Source: Syngnathus acus (lineage: Eukaryota > Chordata > Actinopteri > Syngnathiformes > Syngnathidae). Taken from it: a DNA stretch of 64,000 nucleotides. How positions within the stretch are numbered: position 1 is the stretch's first letter; every line of letters begins with the position of its first letter. A program made the position numbers and the translations under genes. Of the stretch, positions 1 through 12,439 are shown piece by piece. The stretch lies in NCBI RefSeq assembly GCF_901709675.1, contig NC_051088.1:682001-746000 (forward strand). The letters are read 5' to 3'. A model generated the notes under the pieces. It was not told where the DNA came from and did no database searches. It saw only the letters and a list, made by a program, of their open reading frames with translations.

Positions 1-3
1 GCT

Positions 4-67
4 CAGGGGTCGGCAACCCAAAACCCTGCTGGGGGGGGGCTCTAGAGCCGCGGGTTGCCGACCCCTG
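4..67. mobile_element. 64-bp minimal hAT-type MITE
   Basis: Nearly the whole element is its own inverted repeat: it opens with CAGGGGTCGGCAACCC and closes with GGGTTGCCGACCCCTG, leaving only a G-rich centre. The 8 bases after it (68-75, ccttagct) should be the target duplication, and the only 3 bases visible before it (gct) match the end of that octamer. The same terminal sequence starts the large hAT at 727, so this is probably an extreme deletion derivative of that family. Confidence 0.75.
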
Positions 68-75
68 CCTTAGCT

Positions 76-718
76 ATTCTACTGTTGAGTTCTACATCTA
101 TAGAGCGCAAGCCAGAAATAGTGAATAGTGATAAGTGAAATCCTCAACAACTTCCAGCCTGTGACTATCAATGGTGACAATTGGAGTGTTAGCATCCTGA
201 GCCATGATGTTGGTCTTCTCAAGGCTGCTTGTAAGACTGGATTCCTTACAAGCATGAGAAAAGCAGCTGACTAGATGTTGTTGGAGGCTGATTTCTGAAT
301 GCGATGCAAGGGCATCAGCAAAGAGCATTTCCCAGATGAGGACCTTTGTGAATTTGGTCTTGGCGTGGAGGCGGGCAGTGTTGACGAGCTTGCCGTCAGA
401 CTTGGTATGGAGGATGACACCGTCCGTGCAGTCCTCAAAAGGCATACTGGAGAAGCATGGAGAAGAAAATGCCAAAGCGTGTTGGGGCAAGCACACAACC
501 CCACTTTACTCCGCTGTTTACCCTGAATGCTTCTGAGGTCGGGCCATTGTAGCTGACAGTGCTGTGCATGCCCTCGTGAAATGAGGAGATCACTGCAAGT
601 AGATGTGGGGGGCAGCCATCTTACGCAAGAGCTTGAAGAGACCACTGCGACTGACTAGGTCAAAAGCCTTTGTGGGATCGCTGATCTTCTGCACGGGCTT
701 GAGGAGACCACTGCGACT
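76..718 (-). pseudogene. RTE-type LINE reverse transcriptase, C-terminal part
   Basis: The minus strand reads as the palm/thumb and C-terminal part of an RTE-like reverse transcriptase: segments such as EDCTDGVILHTKSDGKL, LIWEMLFADALASHSE and RLEVVEDFTYHYSLF resemble the region around the catalytic FADD box, in which one Asp has been lost. The frame is broken several times. A 66-bp stretch (631-696) is tandemly repeated from 697, giving two copies of KAFDLVSRSG. The copy is cut at 719-726 by the large hAT element and resumes at 13920. Clade assignment rests on motif similarity only. Confidence 0.7.
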
Positions 719-962
719 GACTAGGTCAGGGGTCGGCAACCCAAAATGTTCAAAGAGCCATATTGACCCCCAAAAAAATAAAAACATACCTGTCTGGAGC
801 CGCAAAAATCTAAAAGCTTTTTATAAGGCAACATAGACTGTCAATACATGAGCTGTATGCCTATTATTAAAATAATTAAGTAGGCCACAAATTAAAGTTT
901 AAGATCAGGGGATGTTTGGGAATATTTGTCAATTTTCGCACATGTCCTGAGTTGTTAGTCAC

Positions 963-1961
963 CTAAATGTTGAACAGAGGCTGTGATGTACCGAAGTCAA
1001 ATTCCTTGTTTGGCACGCTCAAACATGACCAATAAAAATTCTTGAATCTTGAAATACAAAGCAACAAAGCGACGCAAAACGTCGCCCCTGGATAGCCAGC
1101 ATACTTTGTTGTGCAGCAGGAGATCGGCATATTCGCTGTCAACTTCACCTAGCAATTCACGGAACTGGCGGTGGTTTAATGCTTTTGTGATTATTTTGTT
1201 CACAATATGGATGACAAGGTTCATTACCTCCATACACTCCGGTAAGAATGTTTACACACACAGCGCCTCTTGGTGCAATATGCAATGGAATGCAAGCAAA
1301 TTTCGATCCAATGCTTTCTGTCGTAAAGTCACAAACTTTTGTGACCCTCTCATATTCGGTGCCCCGTCTGTAGCGACTGAAATCAGGTGGACAGTGTGTA
1401 TCTCTGTCATTTAAACACTGCAGCACAGCCTCGCAGATGTCCTCCCCCCGTGTTTGGCCTTTTAGTGGTATCAATTTCTTCTTGCGGCCCATTAGAGTTT
1501 CACGTACCTGCATAGCAGAGCTGTCTGTTCGATATTGGTCACGTCACACGACTCATCACAGGCAATTGAGAAAGCTGGAGCTGAATTGATGTCCTTGATT
1601 TGGTGATCGGTGATATTGTTTGCCATTCAAATTACCATTTTCTTCACTGTTTTTGCAGAGAGGCATGTCTTTTCTGAATGATCTCGGTTTTGTTTTTGAA
1701 GTCCGAAAACAGGCACTGATATTTTAACAAATGAATCCTTCATGTACTCGCCATTGATAAATGGTTTTCCGCGCTTTATTATGTCCCGGCCTGCAACAAA
1801 ACTTGCCGCAGTAGTAGAGTTTGGAGATGCAATCCACTTCTTGAAACTGTTTTTTCGTTCCTCAAATTGCACCTTTCCTCTCAGTTCCAACTGGGTGATC
1901 GGCAGCAAATTTAGCATGCTTTAGCTGAAAATGTCGCTCCAAATTGCTCTTGTTACTACGG
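963..1961 (-). pseudogene. hAT transposase remnant (middle part)
   Basis: Minus-strand segments include the BED finger second half (SNLERHFQLKHAKFAADHPV, near 1875-1945), a following block with GRDIIKRGKPFINGEYMKDS, a DDE-region block, and ALNHRQFRELLGEVDSEYADLLLH followed by the typical VCWLSRGDVLRRFVAL. These are characteristic of ZBED/GTF2IRD2-like hAT transposases. The reading frame is broken by several frameshifts, and the C-terminal dimerisation part is missing or very short. The first half of the BED finger lies 11.5 kb away at 13495-13634, separated by the inserted LINE. Confidence 0.75.
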
Positions 1962-1965
1962 AAAG

Positions 1966-4563
1966 ATGGCGGCGCACGCAGTGGCAGCGGCTCAGTGCTC
2001 TCCCGATCTACGCATTGTTTGTTTTTTGTTAGTGTTTGTACCCACTGTATGTCAATCATACACCACCTACAACCGGCAGGAGCTCCTCAGGATAGGTGTT
2101 TGCTGCGAGTTGAGTGTCGCAGCGGAGTTTCACCGCTCGAAAAACATACCGGAGGATATCATCAGGCTCCCCTTGGATCACCATCCCCGCTGTGAGGAAG
2201 CGAAGGCAGCGCAGAGAGAGAAAACAAAAACGAGGCTGCAGGGCCGGCGCACTAACCAGGCTACGGAAGCAGCCGTTCAAACCACCGCTCCCTAGCCTGT
2301 TTCTTACCAACGCCAGGTCTCTTGCTAACAAAATGGATGAACTAAGGCTACAGATGTCTGCGAACCAGACCGTGAAGGACTGCTGCATGGTACTGATCAC
2401 CGAAACCTGGCTTCATCCACTCATACCGGACTCTGCTATCGAGCTAGCAGGATACACCACACAGCGTCATGACAGGACTGAGAACTCCGGCAAGAGCAAG
2501 GGGGGGGGGGCTCTGTATGTACGTCAATAACAACTGGTGTACTAATATGGTGACTGTAGACAGTCACTGCTGCCCGGACCTGGAGTACGTGACTATTAAA
2601 TGCAGGCCCTTTTACCTCCCTCGTGAATTTACCGTAGTCATGACGACTGTTGTTTACATACCTCCGGAGGCTAATGCTAAGCTAGCTATCGGACTATTAC
2701 ATGGCAGTATTAGCAGCCAGCTGAGCAGATATCCTGACGCAGTCCACATCATGTGGATTTGAAAGCAGCACTCCCTAGTTTCCATCAGCATGTTAAATGT
2801 ACCACTAGAGGAGTAAACACTCTGGACAAGGTCTACTCCAACATCAAGCTAGGCTACAGGGCAAAACAGCTACCTCACCTGGGCCAGTCTGACCATATGT
2901 CACTGCTATTAATCCCGGCATATACCACCATCAGGAAATCAGCTCCTATCATCACTAAAACTGTTAAAACCTGGCCTGATGACGCCTCTCAGCAGTTGCA
3001 GGACTGCTTCGACAGGACTAACTGGGACATCTTCGAACACCGGGACTTGAACGTGTTCACAGACAGTGTTCTGTGTTATATCAAGCACTGCACAGACACT
3101 GTCACAGTGGACAAACTTATACGGATATACCCCAACCAGAAGCCCTGGATGACCCGGGAGGTCCTTCGGCTGCTGGAGGAGAGGGACACCGCCCTGTCCC
3201 TCAGGTCTGAGGACGGCGCTCTCTACAGCACAGCCAGAGCCAACCTGAGGAGAGGCATCAGAGAGGCCCAGCTTGCCTACAAGAAGAGGATTGAGGATCA
3301 CCTGGACAGCAACAACAGCAAGCAGGTGTGGCAGGGAGTCCAGCATCTCACCAACTACAGAACCACCATCGGAGCTGCTGAAGGGGATGCCTCACTGGCA
3401 GAGGTCCTCAATACCTTCTTCGCCCGGTTCGAGTCCGAGCCACCTGAAGGGGCCACATAACATCCCACAGACCTCAGCAGCTTCACCCTCACAGTGAAGG
3501 AGCACGAGGTGAGGCGCACGCTGCGGGCCATCAACCCGAGGAAGGCTGCGGGTCCTGACGGCGTCACTGGGCGTGTCCTGAAGGACTGCGCAGATCAGCT
3601 GGCTGGAGTCTTCACAAAGATTTTCAACCAGTCCCTTACCGAGTCCACCGTCCCATCCTGTTTAAAATCCTCCACTATAGTCCCCCTGCCCAAGAAACGC
3701 CACATCACCAGCCTCAATGACTACCGGCCAGTCGCACTCACCTGGTCATGAAGTGCTTTGAAAAGCTGGTACGGGGTCACATCACAGCACTCCTGTTCAG
3801 AGGTTTTGACCCCCACCAGTTTGCCTACAGGGCAAATAGATCCACAGAGGACGCAGTAGCTACAGCCCTCCACGCTGCACTGTCCCACCTGGAGCAGCCG
3901 GGGAGCTATGTGCGGATGCTCTTCGTGGACTTTAGCTCTGCTTTTAACACCATCCTCCCCCACAGACTGGTGGACATACTGGAGGGCCTGGGACTTCCAC
4001 ATAATACTTGCAGGTGGATTAAGAGCTTCCTGACGGGTCGCAGCCAGAGGGTGAAAGTGGGCCGTCATACATCCACACCTCTCAGTCTTGGTACCGGCTC
4101 CCCACAGGGCTGCGTACTGAGCCCACTGCTTTACACGCTCTACACACATGCATGCACCCCCGCCCACCGCAGCAACACCATCGTGAAATTTGCGGATGAC
4201 ACAACCGTGGTGGGGCTCATTTCAAAGGGGGATGAGTCTGCCTACAGGGACGAAGTGGTCCAGCTATCGGAGTGGTGCGGAGAGAACAATCTGCTCCTAA
4301 ACACGGCTAAAACCCAAGAACTGGTCATTGATTTTAGGAGGAAAAATAAAACGGACATTCCACCACTCATCATCGACGGGGTCTGTGTGAAGAGGGTGTC
4401 CTCCTTCCGCTACCTGGGAGTCCACATCGAGGAGGACTTCACCTGGGGCGTGAACACCTCTGAGCTGCTTAAAAAGGCCCAACAGAGACTCTACTTTTTA
4501 AGGGTGCTGAGGAGGCACAGCATTACACGGAGACTGCTCGTGTCCTTCTATCGCTGCTCCATA
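1966..4563 (+). pseudogene. LINE A endonuclease-reverse transcriptase, main part
   Basis: In order: an N-terminal leader (about 2046-2160, YTTYNRQELLRIG), the apurinic endonuclease (SLFLTNARSLANKMDEL, ITETWLHPLIPD, GGGLCMYVNNNWC, GQSDHMSLLLIP), and the reverse transcriptase ([11 protein letters not shown] near 3531, FVDFSSAFNTIL near 3927, GSPQGCVLSPLLYTLYT near 4098, VKFADDTTVVGLI near 4183, FRYLGVHI near 4408). Both RT catalytic aspartate boxes are intact. The endonuclease GDFN segment is deleted at about 2755, where HIM runs straight into DLKAAL. Frameshifts lie near 2295, 2510, 3460 and 3744. The frame continues after the Rex3 insertion at 6366. Confidence 0.85.
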
Positions 4564-4575
4564 GAAAGCACTTTA

Positions 4576-6353
4576 TCCATCCATCCATCCATCTTCTTCC
4601 GCTTATCCGGGGTCGGGTCGCGGGGGCAGCAGCTTCAGGAGGGATTCCCAGACTTCCCTCTCCCCAGCCACTTCATCTAGCTCATCCCGGGGGATCCCAA
4701 GGCGTTCCCAGGCCAGCCGAGAGACATAGTCTCTCCAGCGCGTCCTGGGTCGTCCCCGGGGTCTCCTACCGGTGGGACATGCCCGGAACACCTCCCCAGG
4801 GAGGCGTCCAGGAGGCATCCTGATGAGATGCCCGAGCCACCTCATCTGGCTCCTCTCAACGTGGAGGAGTAGCGACTTGCTCCGAGTCTCTCCCGGATGA
4901 CCGAACTTCTCACCCTATCTCTAAGGGAGAGCCCGGACATCCTGCGGAGAAAACTCATTTCGCCGCTTGTATCCGGGATCTCGTTCTTTCGGTCACGACC
5001 CATAGCTCGTGCCATAGGTGAGGGTAGGAGCGTAAATCGACCGGTAAATTGAGAGCTTTGCCTTTTGGCTCAGCTCTCTCTTTACCACGACGGACCGGCA
5101 CAGAGTCCGCATTACTGCCGACGCTGCACTGATCCGCCTGTCGATCTCGCGCTCCATCCTCCCCTCACTCGTGAACAAGACCCCAAGATACTTAAACTCC
5201 TCCACTTGGGGCAGGATCTCATCCCCGATCCGGAGAGGGCATTCCACCCCTTTTCCGATCGAGGACCATGGACTCGGATTTGGAGGTGCTGACCCTCATC
5301 CCGACCGCTTCACACTCGGCTGCGAACCGCTCCAGTGAGAGCTGGAGATCACGGCCTGAAGAAGCCAACAGCACAACGTCGTCTGCAAAAAGCAGAGACG
5401 CGATGCTGAGGTCCCCAAACCGGACACCCTCAACGCCTCGGCTGCACCTAGAAATTCTGTCCATAAAAATTATGAACAGAATCGGTGACAAAGGGCAGCC
5501 TTGGCGGAGTCCAACCCTCACTGGGAACGAATCCGACTTACTGCCGGAAATGCGGACCACCTCTGGCATCGGTGATACAGGGACCGAACCGCCCTTATCA
5601 GTTGGCTCGGTACCCCGTACTCCCGAAGCACCCCCCACAGAACCTCCCGAGGGACACTGTCGAACGCCTTCTCCAAGTCCACAAAACACATGTGGACTGG
5701 TTGGGCGAACTCCCATGCACCCTCGAGGATCCTGTTGAGGGTGAAGAGCTGGTCCACTGTTCCACGGCCAGGACGAAAGCCACACTGTTCCTCCTGAATC
5801 CGAGGTTCGACCTCCCGACGGACCCTCCTCTCCAGCACCCCTGAATAGACCTTACCAGGGAGGCTGAGGAGTGTAATTCCCCTGTAATTGGAACACACCC
5901 TCCGGTCCCCCTTCTTAAAGAGGGGAACCACCACCCCAGTCTGCCAATCCAGAGGCACTGTCCCCGATGTCCACGCGATGCTGTAGAGACGTGTCAGCCA
6001 TGACAGCCCACAACATCCAGAGCCCTTAAGAAATCCGGGCGGATCTCATCCACCCCCGGGGCCTTGCCACCGAGGAGTTTTTTAACTACCTCAGTGACTT
6101 CAACCCCAGAGATTGGAGAGTCCGCCTCAGAGTCCCCAGGCCCCTGCTTCCACAATGGAAGGCGTGTCGTGGAATTGAGGAGGTCTTCGAAGTATTCTCC
6201 CCACCGACACACGACGTCCCGAGTCGAGGTCAGCAGCACGCCATCTCCACTGTAAACAGTGTTGACGTTGCACTGCTTCCCCCTCCTGAGACGCCGGATG
6301 GTGGACCAGAATTTCCTCGAAGCCGTCCGGAAGTCATTCTCCATGGCCTCGCC
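4576..6353 (-). mobile_element. Rex3 retrotransposon (RTE clade), 5'-truncated
   Basis: The minus strand encodes an RTE reverse transcriptase: KAPGVDEIRPDFLRAL, VVVPLFKKGDRRVCSNYRG, CFVDLEKAFDSVPREVL, GCPLSPILFIIFMDRI and LLFADDVVLLASS, ending in MRWLGHLIRMPPGRLPGEVF. DNA at 5483-5503 and 5927-5946 agrees with the published Rex3 PCR primer sites as I remember them, the second without mismatch. The 3' end carries the (TGGA)n tail seen as TCCATCCATCC at 4576. A perfect 12-bp duplication, gaaagcacttta (4564-4575 and 6354-6365), proves insertion into LINE A. The RT frame contains at least three shifts. Confidence 0.92.
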
Positions 6354-6365
6354 GAAAGCACTTTA

Positions 6366-6671
6366 ACGTACTGTATATGTGTTTGGTACTCCAGCTGCAC
6401 TGCTGCTCAGAGGAAAAAGCTCCAAGGGGTCATCAACACAGCACAGAAGATCATTGGCTGCCCTCTCCCCACACTGGAAGACCTACACAGAACCCGCTGT
6501 CTCAAAAAAACACAGAACATTCTGAAGGACACTTCCCGCCCTGGCCACTCCCTTTTCGAACTGTTGCCATCAGGCAGACGCTACAGATTAATTAGGTCGA
6601 GGACTAGCAGATTCGCCAACAGTTTTTACCCTACAGCGGTAGTCACATTGAATGCAGCTAAACGTAAATGA
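6366..6671 (+). pseudogene. LINE A ORF2, C-terminal end
   Basis: This is the continuation of the frame that breaks off at 4563. Removing Rex3 and one copy of its duplication leaves the frame open through CICVWYSSCTAAQRKKLQGV and LPSGRRYRLIRSRTSRFANS to a TGA at 6669-6671. The C-terminal LPSGRRYR box is typical of teleost Rex1/L2/CR1-like LINEs. The reading frame across the junction was checked by eye. The 3' UTR follows to 6787, where L1 is inserted. Confidence 0.85.
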
Positions 6672-7059
6672 TTATGTCCTGGTATGTTCTTCTGTGGGTT
6701 TTTAGCTTGTTTTTTTTATCTTTTTATTCTATTTATTCTATTTTTTTTTTATCGCATGCGCGGATCGGTTGGCACTTTTTAAATTTCTTTTTTTTTTTTT
6801 TTTTCCAATACACTTTTTATTCACAATTTTTCCATGTACAACAGTCATGAACAATTTCACAAAATATGTCTTACATGGTATTCCTTTACAAAAATGTACA
6901 AGTAATGAAATAATGAAGTAGCAAAATCCAGAATGTAAAAATATGTATCTCAAACAGTTTGCCTATTATATGTTTAAATCAACTTAAAAGAACAAAACAA
7001 AACAGCTTCTCTTTATATGTAATATTGCAACTGGCAAAATGAGTGTTTCCTGCAGGGGC

Positions 7060-9560
7060 TCAAAAGTCATCAAGGTTATCAGAAAAGTCCAAGTCTTTTA
7101 TGAAATCAATAAAGGGCCTCCAAATCCCTTCAAACATATGTTGTTTGGCTTTACGTATATATGTTATTCTTTCCAATGGAAGACAAGAGAGCATTTGTTT
7201 TAGCCACTGGGAGGTGTCTGGTCCAGTAACATTTTTCCAGGTCAGAGCAATACATCTTTTGGCCATTAACGAGCTTATATCAATAAAAATTGAGTCTGTT
7301 TTACTGAAGTTGTGTTTCTCTGGATATAGAGCCAGTATAAACAGCGAGGGCTCCAAAGTAAGCTCCTTTGATATTATTTTCTCTATTTGCTCCTTCACGT
7401 CTAACCAAAAATGTTGTATCTGACTGCATTCCCACATACAATGTATTAACGTTCCTTTTAAGCCACACTTTACACATATATCTGGAATGTTCTTATTGTA
7501 TTTATTCAATTTAACAGGTGTCGTGTACACTCGCTGTAACCATTTAAATTGTAGTACTCTCAGACGGCTATTAATAGACATTTCTTGTGATTTTTTACAA
7601 ACTTTTCCCCATTCTTGCTCACTGATCTTAGTATTTAGATCATTGTTCCAGGATAATAATTTACTTTTTGAATTTTCATTTGAATTTGTTTGTAGTAGGA
7701 TGTAAAATTCTGAGATTATGCCTTTTCTTAATTTATTCTTTAACAGCAAGCTTTCCAGCCGTGTTAATGGGATCCTTCGTAGGTCACTTTGATACCCTTG
7801 TACAAAACTTCTCAGTTGCAGGTATTTAAAGTAGTGTTTTTTGTCAAGATTGAACTCAACCTCGAGTTCTCCAAAGGTCATAAAGTCATCAGATTGTGGA
7901 AGGTAGAGATTCCCAACTGTCCCCAGCCCCTTAGTCGCCCATGTTTTGAAAGTGGCATCTGCTCTTCCAGGAGTAAACAACTGGTTACCCCATATCGGAC
8001 TTAGTTGCGACAATGTTTGTGTATCTCTAAGATACTTTCTGACATCATACCATACTTGCACCATTTGTTTCAAAAGAGGATTTGTTATTTGTTTTAATAA
8101 TTGTTTTCTTGTGTCAGAATAAAAAAACGTGTGCAGGGGTAGTTTCAAATTTTGACCTTCCATCTCCACCCAATGCGGGTTATTGTTATCGTTATTGAAA
8201 TAGAAAGTCATGGAGCGCAGTTGTGCAGCCCAGTAGTACCACAAGAAATTGGGACATCTTAACCCTCCCCCATCGAATGGCATGTATAAAAGAGAGAGAC
8301 GAATCCTTGATCTTCCATTGTTCCATATCAAACTTAAGATAACTTTTCTTATCCAGGTAAACAAGTCAGTGGGAGGGGGTAAAGCAATATTTTGAAATAA
8401 GTATAACAATTTTGGCAATATAATCATTTTTAAAGTACTTATTCTTCCCATAATAGATAGAGGCAATAACTTCCATCGGTCCACAGATGTTCCGATTTCT
8501 TCTTTAAGCCTGTCATAATTAGCCTTAACCATTTCTTCTGTGTTCGGTAATATTAGAATTCCCAGATATTCGAATTGGTCTATCATTTTGAATCTGTAAG
8601 CTGTAATGTGGGCATCGGGATGCTTTCTTTCTATTGTGTTTAATAACAACATTGAAGACTTTGCTTCATTTACTTTATATCCTGAGATATTCCCAAATAA
8701 TTTTATTACTTCCAAAACTGCCGGGATTGAGGACGTAAGTTTTGATAGAAATAATATGACGTCATCGGCAAACAGTGCGATCTTATGTTCATGCTGACCT
8801 ATTTTTATTCCTGATATTTGCGGCTGAGAGCGTATTGCTATTGCAAAAGGCTCTATCGCTAAGGAGAAAAGCAGGGGAGACAGAGGGCAGCCCTGACGAC
8901 AGCCTCTTTTTATTTGAATTGGTTTTGAAAAATGTCTGTTAGTTAAAATTTCTGCTGTTGGATTTCTGTAAAGTATTTTTATCCACTTTGTAAAATTGCT
9001 TCCAAGGCCAAATCTATCTAAAATATTAAAAAGATATGGCCATTCTACCCTATCGAAGGCCTTTTCTGCGTCAAGAGAAAGGAGTGCACAGTCTCTTTCC
9101 TCTTTTTTGTAATGTAGAACATTTGTAACCCTCCTCACATTGTGAAAGCCTTGTCTTCCACTTATGAACCCATTTTGATCGTTACTTATTACCGTAGGGA
9201 GGATAGTCTGAAGCCGCCTTGCCAATATTTTACAAATTATTTTGAGGTCAGAGTTTAAAAGACTGATAGGTCTCAGGTTTTCACATTTCGTCTGAGGTTT
9301 ACCGGGTTTTGGCAGTAGAACTATTGACGCTTCATTCAAGGACAGCGGGAGGCAATTTCTTTCAAATGCTTCTGTTATCATATCTAACAAAGGCGCCAGC
9401 AGCTTATCTTTAAATTTTCTGTAGATATCAATAGGAATGCCATCAGGGCCCGCCCCTTTACCTAACTTCATTGCGTCAATGGCACTTGCAATATCTTCTT
9501 TTGTTATTTCTAATTCTAGTTCTTTTTTTTGTTCATCTGAGACAGTCGGAACATTTAAAC
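7060..9560 (-). pseudogene. L1 ORF2, reverse transcriptase and C-terminal part
   Basis: This is one long open frame of about 830 codons. It carries the RT boxes [15 protein letters not shown] (about 9435), [20 protein letters not shown] (about 9280), [15 protein letters not shown] (about 9060), [19 protein letters not shown] (about 8880) and [15 protein letters not shown] (about 8765). Near the end is a cysteine-rich motif, [17 protein letters not shown] (about 7440). All catalytic aspartates are present and no stop is seen down to the natural TGA/TAA at 7060. The protein is split from its endonuclease half only by the element at 9561-10690. It would make first-strand cDNA at nicked target DNA. 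Confidence 0.92.
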
Positions 9561-10690
9561 CAGTGGTTCCCAAAGTGGGCGGTACCGCCCCCCTGGGGGC
9601 GGTGGAAAGATCTGGGGGGGCGGTGCGGAAGAAAGGGGCGGTAGGGGGGCGGTAGGGGGGCGGCAGTCGATTTGTACACAACACGCCGCTCTGGCCCAGT
9701 CAGATCCGACAGCATAGACTACAAAAGCAAAAGCTCAGGTTTGTAATTTCAAGCTTGTAATGTTCAGAATTTTATCTTATAATAAAAACCGCATTCTGGC
9801 GGTCAACATCATCTTGAGTTCAAGTCAACATGAAATTGGGGACTCGCCAGAACGCGCCGTGTTGTGTTGAGCTGGTTAGGGCAGTGGTCCCCAACCACCG
9901 GGCCGCGGACCGGTACCGGTCCATGGGTCACTTGGTACCGGGCCGCCAAGCCGCACAGAATTTTTTTTTTATCGACGATCAATTAATTCAGGTCAAGACA
10001 CTCGTCCCGGTCACGTGACATGTTTCCCCAGTCGAGCCCGCAAAGCTAATATGTGGCGACAGGCTAACTAACCAGGCAGTGAAGCATTCAAAACTGCTTC
10101 AACACATGGAGACCAAGCATCCTGCAATAAAAGACAAACCTTAAATCACTTCGGGTGTCATTGTCTCCGATTACGTCTAGATGGGACCGGCTCGTTTCTG
10201 AGAAACAAACTCAGTGCTCCCACTAATTCAACGTAATGGTAATGATATTGGGCTTCAGTGCAGTCACCTTGCTTTTTTCCAAGCAAAGAAACCGACTGAA
10301 AATTACTGACCGCGGGGATCTACGACTTCTTCTTAGTGAGTTCCAGCCTGATGTTGAGAAGCTTATGTCCCTGCACCAAGCACATCCATCCCATTAATAT
10401 TACGTGTGAGACAATGAAGGTTACTGGTGGAATGTTTATTTACGATTCTATGTTGCTGAAACAGTTAAAACTGCTAAAAAATAAATTGGTTTACTAAATA
10501 CTAAATTGGGTTTTATTTGTGAAATACACATTTGTGTTTAACCTTTCTCTTTTCAAATTGCAGCAAACCAAATATCAAGAAAGAGGTGTTTGTTTCCATG
10601 TGTGCCTTGGGGGGGGGGGGGGGGGGGGGCGCTAGGAATTCACTGGGGAGCCAAAGGGGGCGCCAGCCTGCAAAAGTTTGGGAACCACTG
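9561..10690. mobile_element. Non-autonomous hAT element inside L1 ORF2
   Basis: The ends are CAGTGGTTCCCAAAG at 9561 and its near inverse TTTGGGAACCACTG at 10677-10690. A perfect 8-bp duplication, atttaaac, flanks it (9553-9560 and 10691-10698). GC-rich ends enclose an interior with a second hAT-like start, CAGTGGTCCCCAACCACC, at 9892, and a ZBED-like stretch around 10090-10210 that has no long open frame. It therefore looks like a chimera of two hAT families or a nested truncated copy. A run of about 20 G lies at 10611-10629. Confidence 0.85.
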
Positions 10691-11998
10691 ATTTAAACCA
10701 TCCAAGACTTCATCCATGGTCTGAATATTACAGTTTGTTTCTGTGTTGTACAAATTTTGATAGTATTCTTTAAATGCATCATTAATCTCTTTTGGGTTAA
10801 CTATTGTTCGACCTCTATTTTCTAAAGTAGTAATTGTTGTTTTCGATTCAAGTTGCTTTATTTGCCACGCTAATAGCCTCCCAGCCTTGTCCCCTTGTTC
10901 GTAGAATGACTGCCTTAGCCGTAAGAGACTGGATGCAGCTTTAAGGCTGGATTGTTTTTCATATTCTGCTCTCAGGAGTAGAAGTTCTTTTGCCGCCACA
11001 GGATCGTTGTTCTGAAATACTTTCTCCTGGGCTTTGTTGATATTATTTTCCAGGAGTTTTAGTTCTTGTTTAGCTTTTTTAGCTTTTTGGCCAGTATAAC
11101 TAATTATGTGTCCTCTGAGGAATGCTTTAAAAGCGTCCCATCTGACTCCTGCGGATGTTTGATCCCTATTAAATAAAAAATACTCATCAATTTGATTTCC
11201 TATAAAACGTATAAATTCTTCATCTTGCAACCACTTGTGCTGAAACCTCCATCTCGGAGGATCACAGGTGATATCATCATCTCGATAAACTAGTTTACAA
11301 GGTGCATGATCTGATATAGCAATATTATCATACGAACAATTTGTAATTTTTGATATCAAATTTGCTGATATTAAATAATAATCTATACGTGAAAATGTTC
11401 GGAATGTTGCAGAATAACATGAATATGATCTACTTTGTGGATTCAGTGTTCTCCAAATATCTGTTAATTTCAGGTCCTTCATGAATTGTTTTATAGTTGA
11501 TCTACAGTTATTATGAGACTGGTCTACTCCCGTTGAGCGGTCCCACCCTGGTTCTAACGTACAATTGTAGTCTCCTGCTATTATATGATGACCCGACAGA
11601 GATGGAAGCATAAGAAACAAGTCTTCATAGAAAGAAGAGTCGTCAATATTAGGACCATACACATTTACCAAATTTATGCTTTCTGTTAATAGCGAACCTT
11701 GAATTATTAAGTACCGGCCCCTCTTATCTTTAATAACATTGTTTACCTGGAATGGAACAGTTTCATGAATGAGTATCATTACTCCTCTAGCGCGAGAGGT
11801 AAATGCAGATGTATATATATTACCCCGCCACCTTCTTCTGATCCTTTTTTCATCGCCCTCCATCAGATGAGTTTCTTGTAAAAACACCACTTTAGCATCC
11901 ATATTTTTAAGTTTGCTCATGACCTGCTTAACCTTCTTATAACGCTGGAGCCCCCTGCAGTTCCAAGTTACAAAATTAAGATTTACACCTTGTGCCAT
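10691..11998 (-). pseudogene. L1 ORF2, start and endonuclease domain
   Basis: The open frame starts with ATG at 11996-11998 (MAQGVNLNFVTWNCRGLQ). It has all apurinic-endonuclease motifs: NFVTWNCRG, VVFLQETHL, LVNVYGPN, HHIIAGDYNCTL, SRIDYYLIS and NIAISDHAPCKL. A coiled, lysine/glutamate-rich linker follows (about 10790-11150). The frame runs to the insertion at 10690 without a stop and continues on the other side at 9560. This half nicks target DNA at A/T-rich sites to prime reverse transcription. No second defect is seen, so the gene is broken only by the hAT-type insertion. Confidence 0.9.
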
Positions 11999-12439
11999 GT
12001 TAACACTTTAAAGTTAGTCATAAAACAAAAGTATCAGTGCAACCTTCTTGTGAACAGTTGTTGCCAAATTACCAGTAGACATAAATAAGATTTTGAGAGA
12101 AGCATAACACTGAACACAACAAACCCGTGTATAACACCCCAAAACAAAATTACACCCCAACCCCCCCGCCCGTGGGCTCCCCTCCCCCCATGATGCAGCC
12201 TCCGTCATCGCCTGCGATTGATCCACACTTCGTGAGGAGCAGTCTAACCTTCCTCTTGTCTCAAAAACATATGCAAGCCGCTGCTATATGCGCTTCTGTT
12301 CGTATTAGTATATCCTAGCTGCTGTCCTTTGGTTGTAGTAAATGTAGAGTAGTGATAAAGTAGTCATTTAACATAAAACAAATAACCAATCATAACACAT
12401 CACTCATAAACATAACAAATACTGATATAAATTACAACC

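Noticed and set aside
5268-5844. Plus-strand frames of 119-156 codons
   Set aside because: They are antisense shadows of the Rex3 reverse transcriptase on the minus strand.
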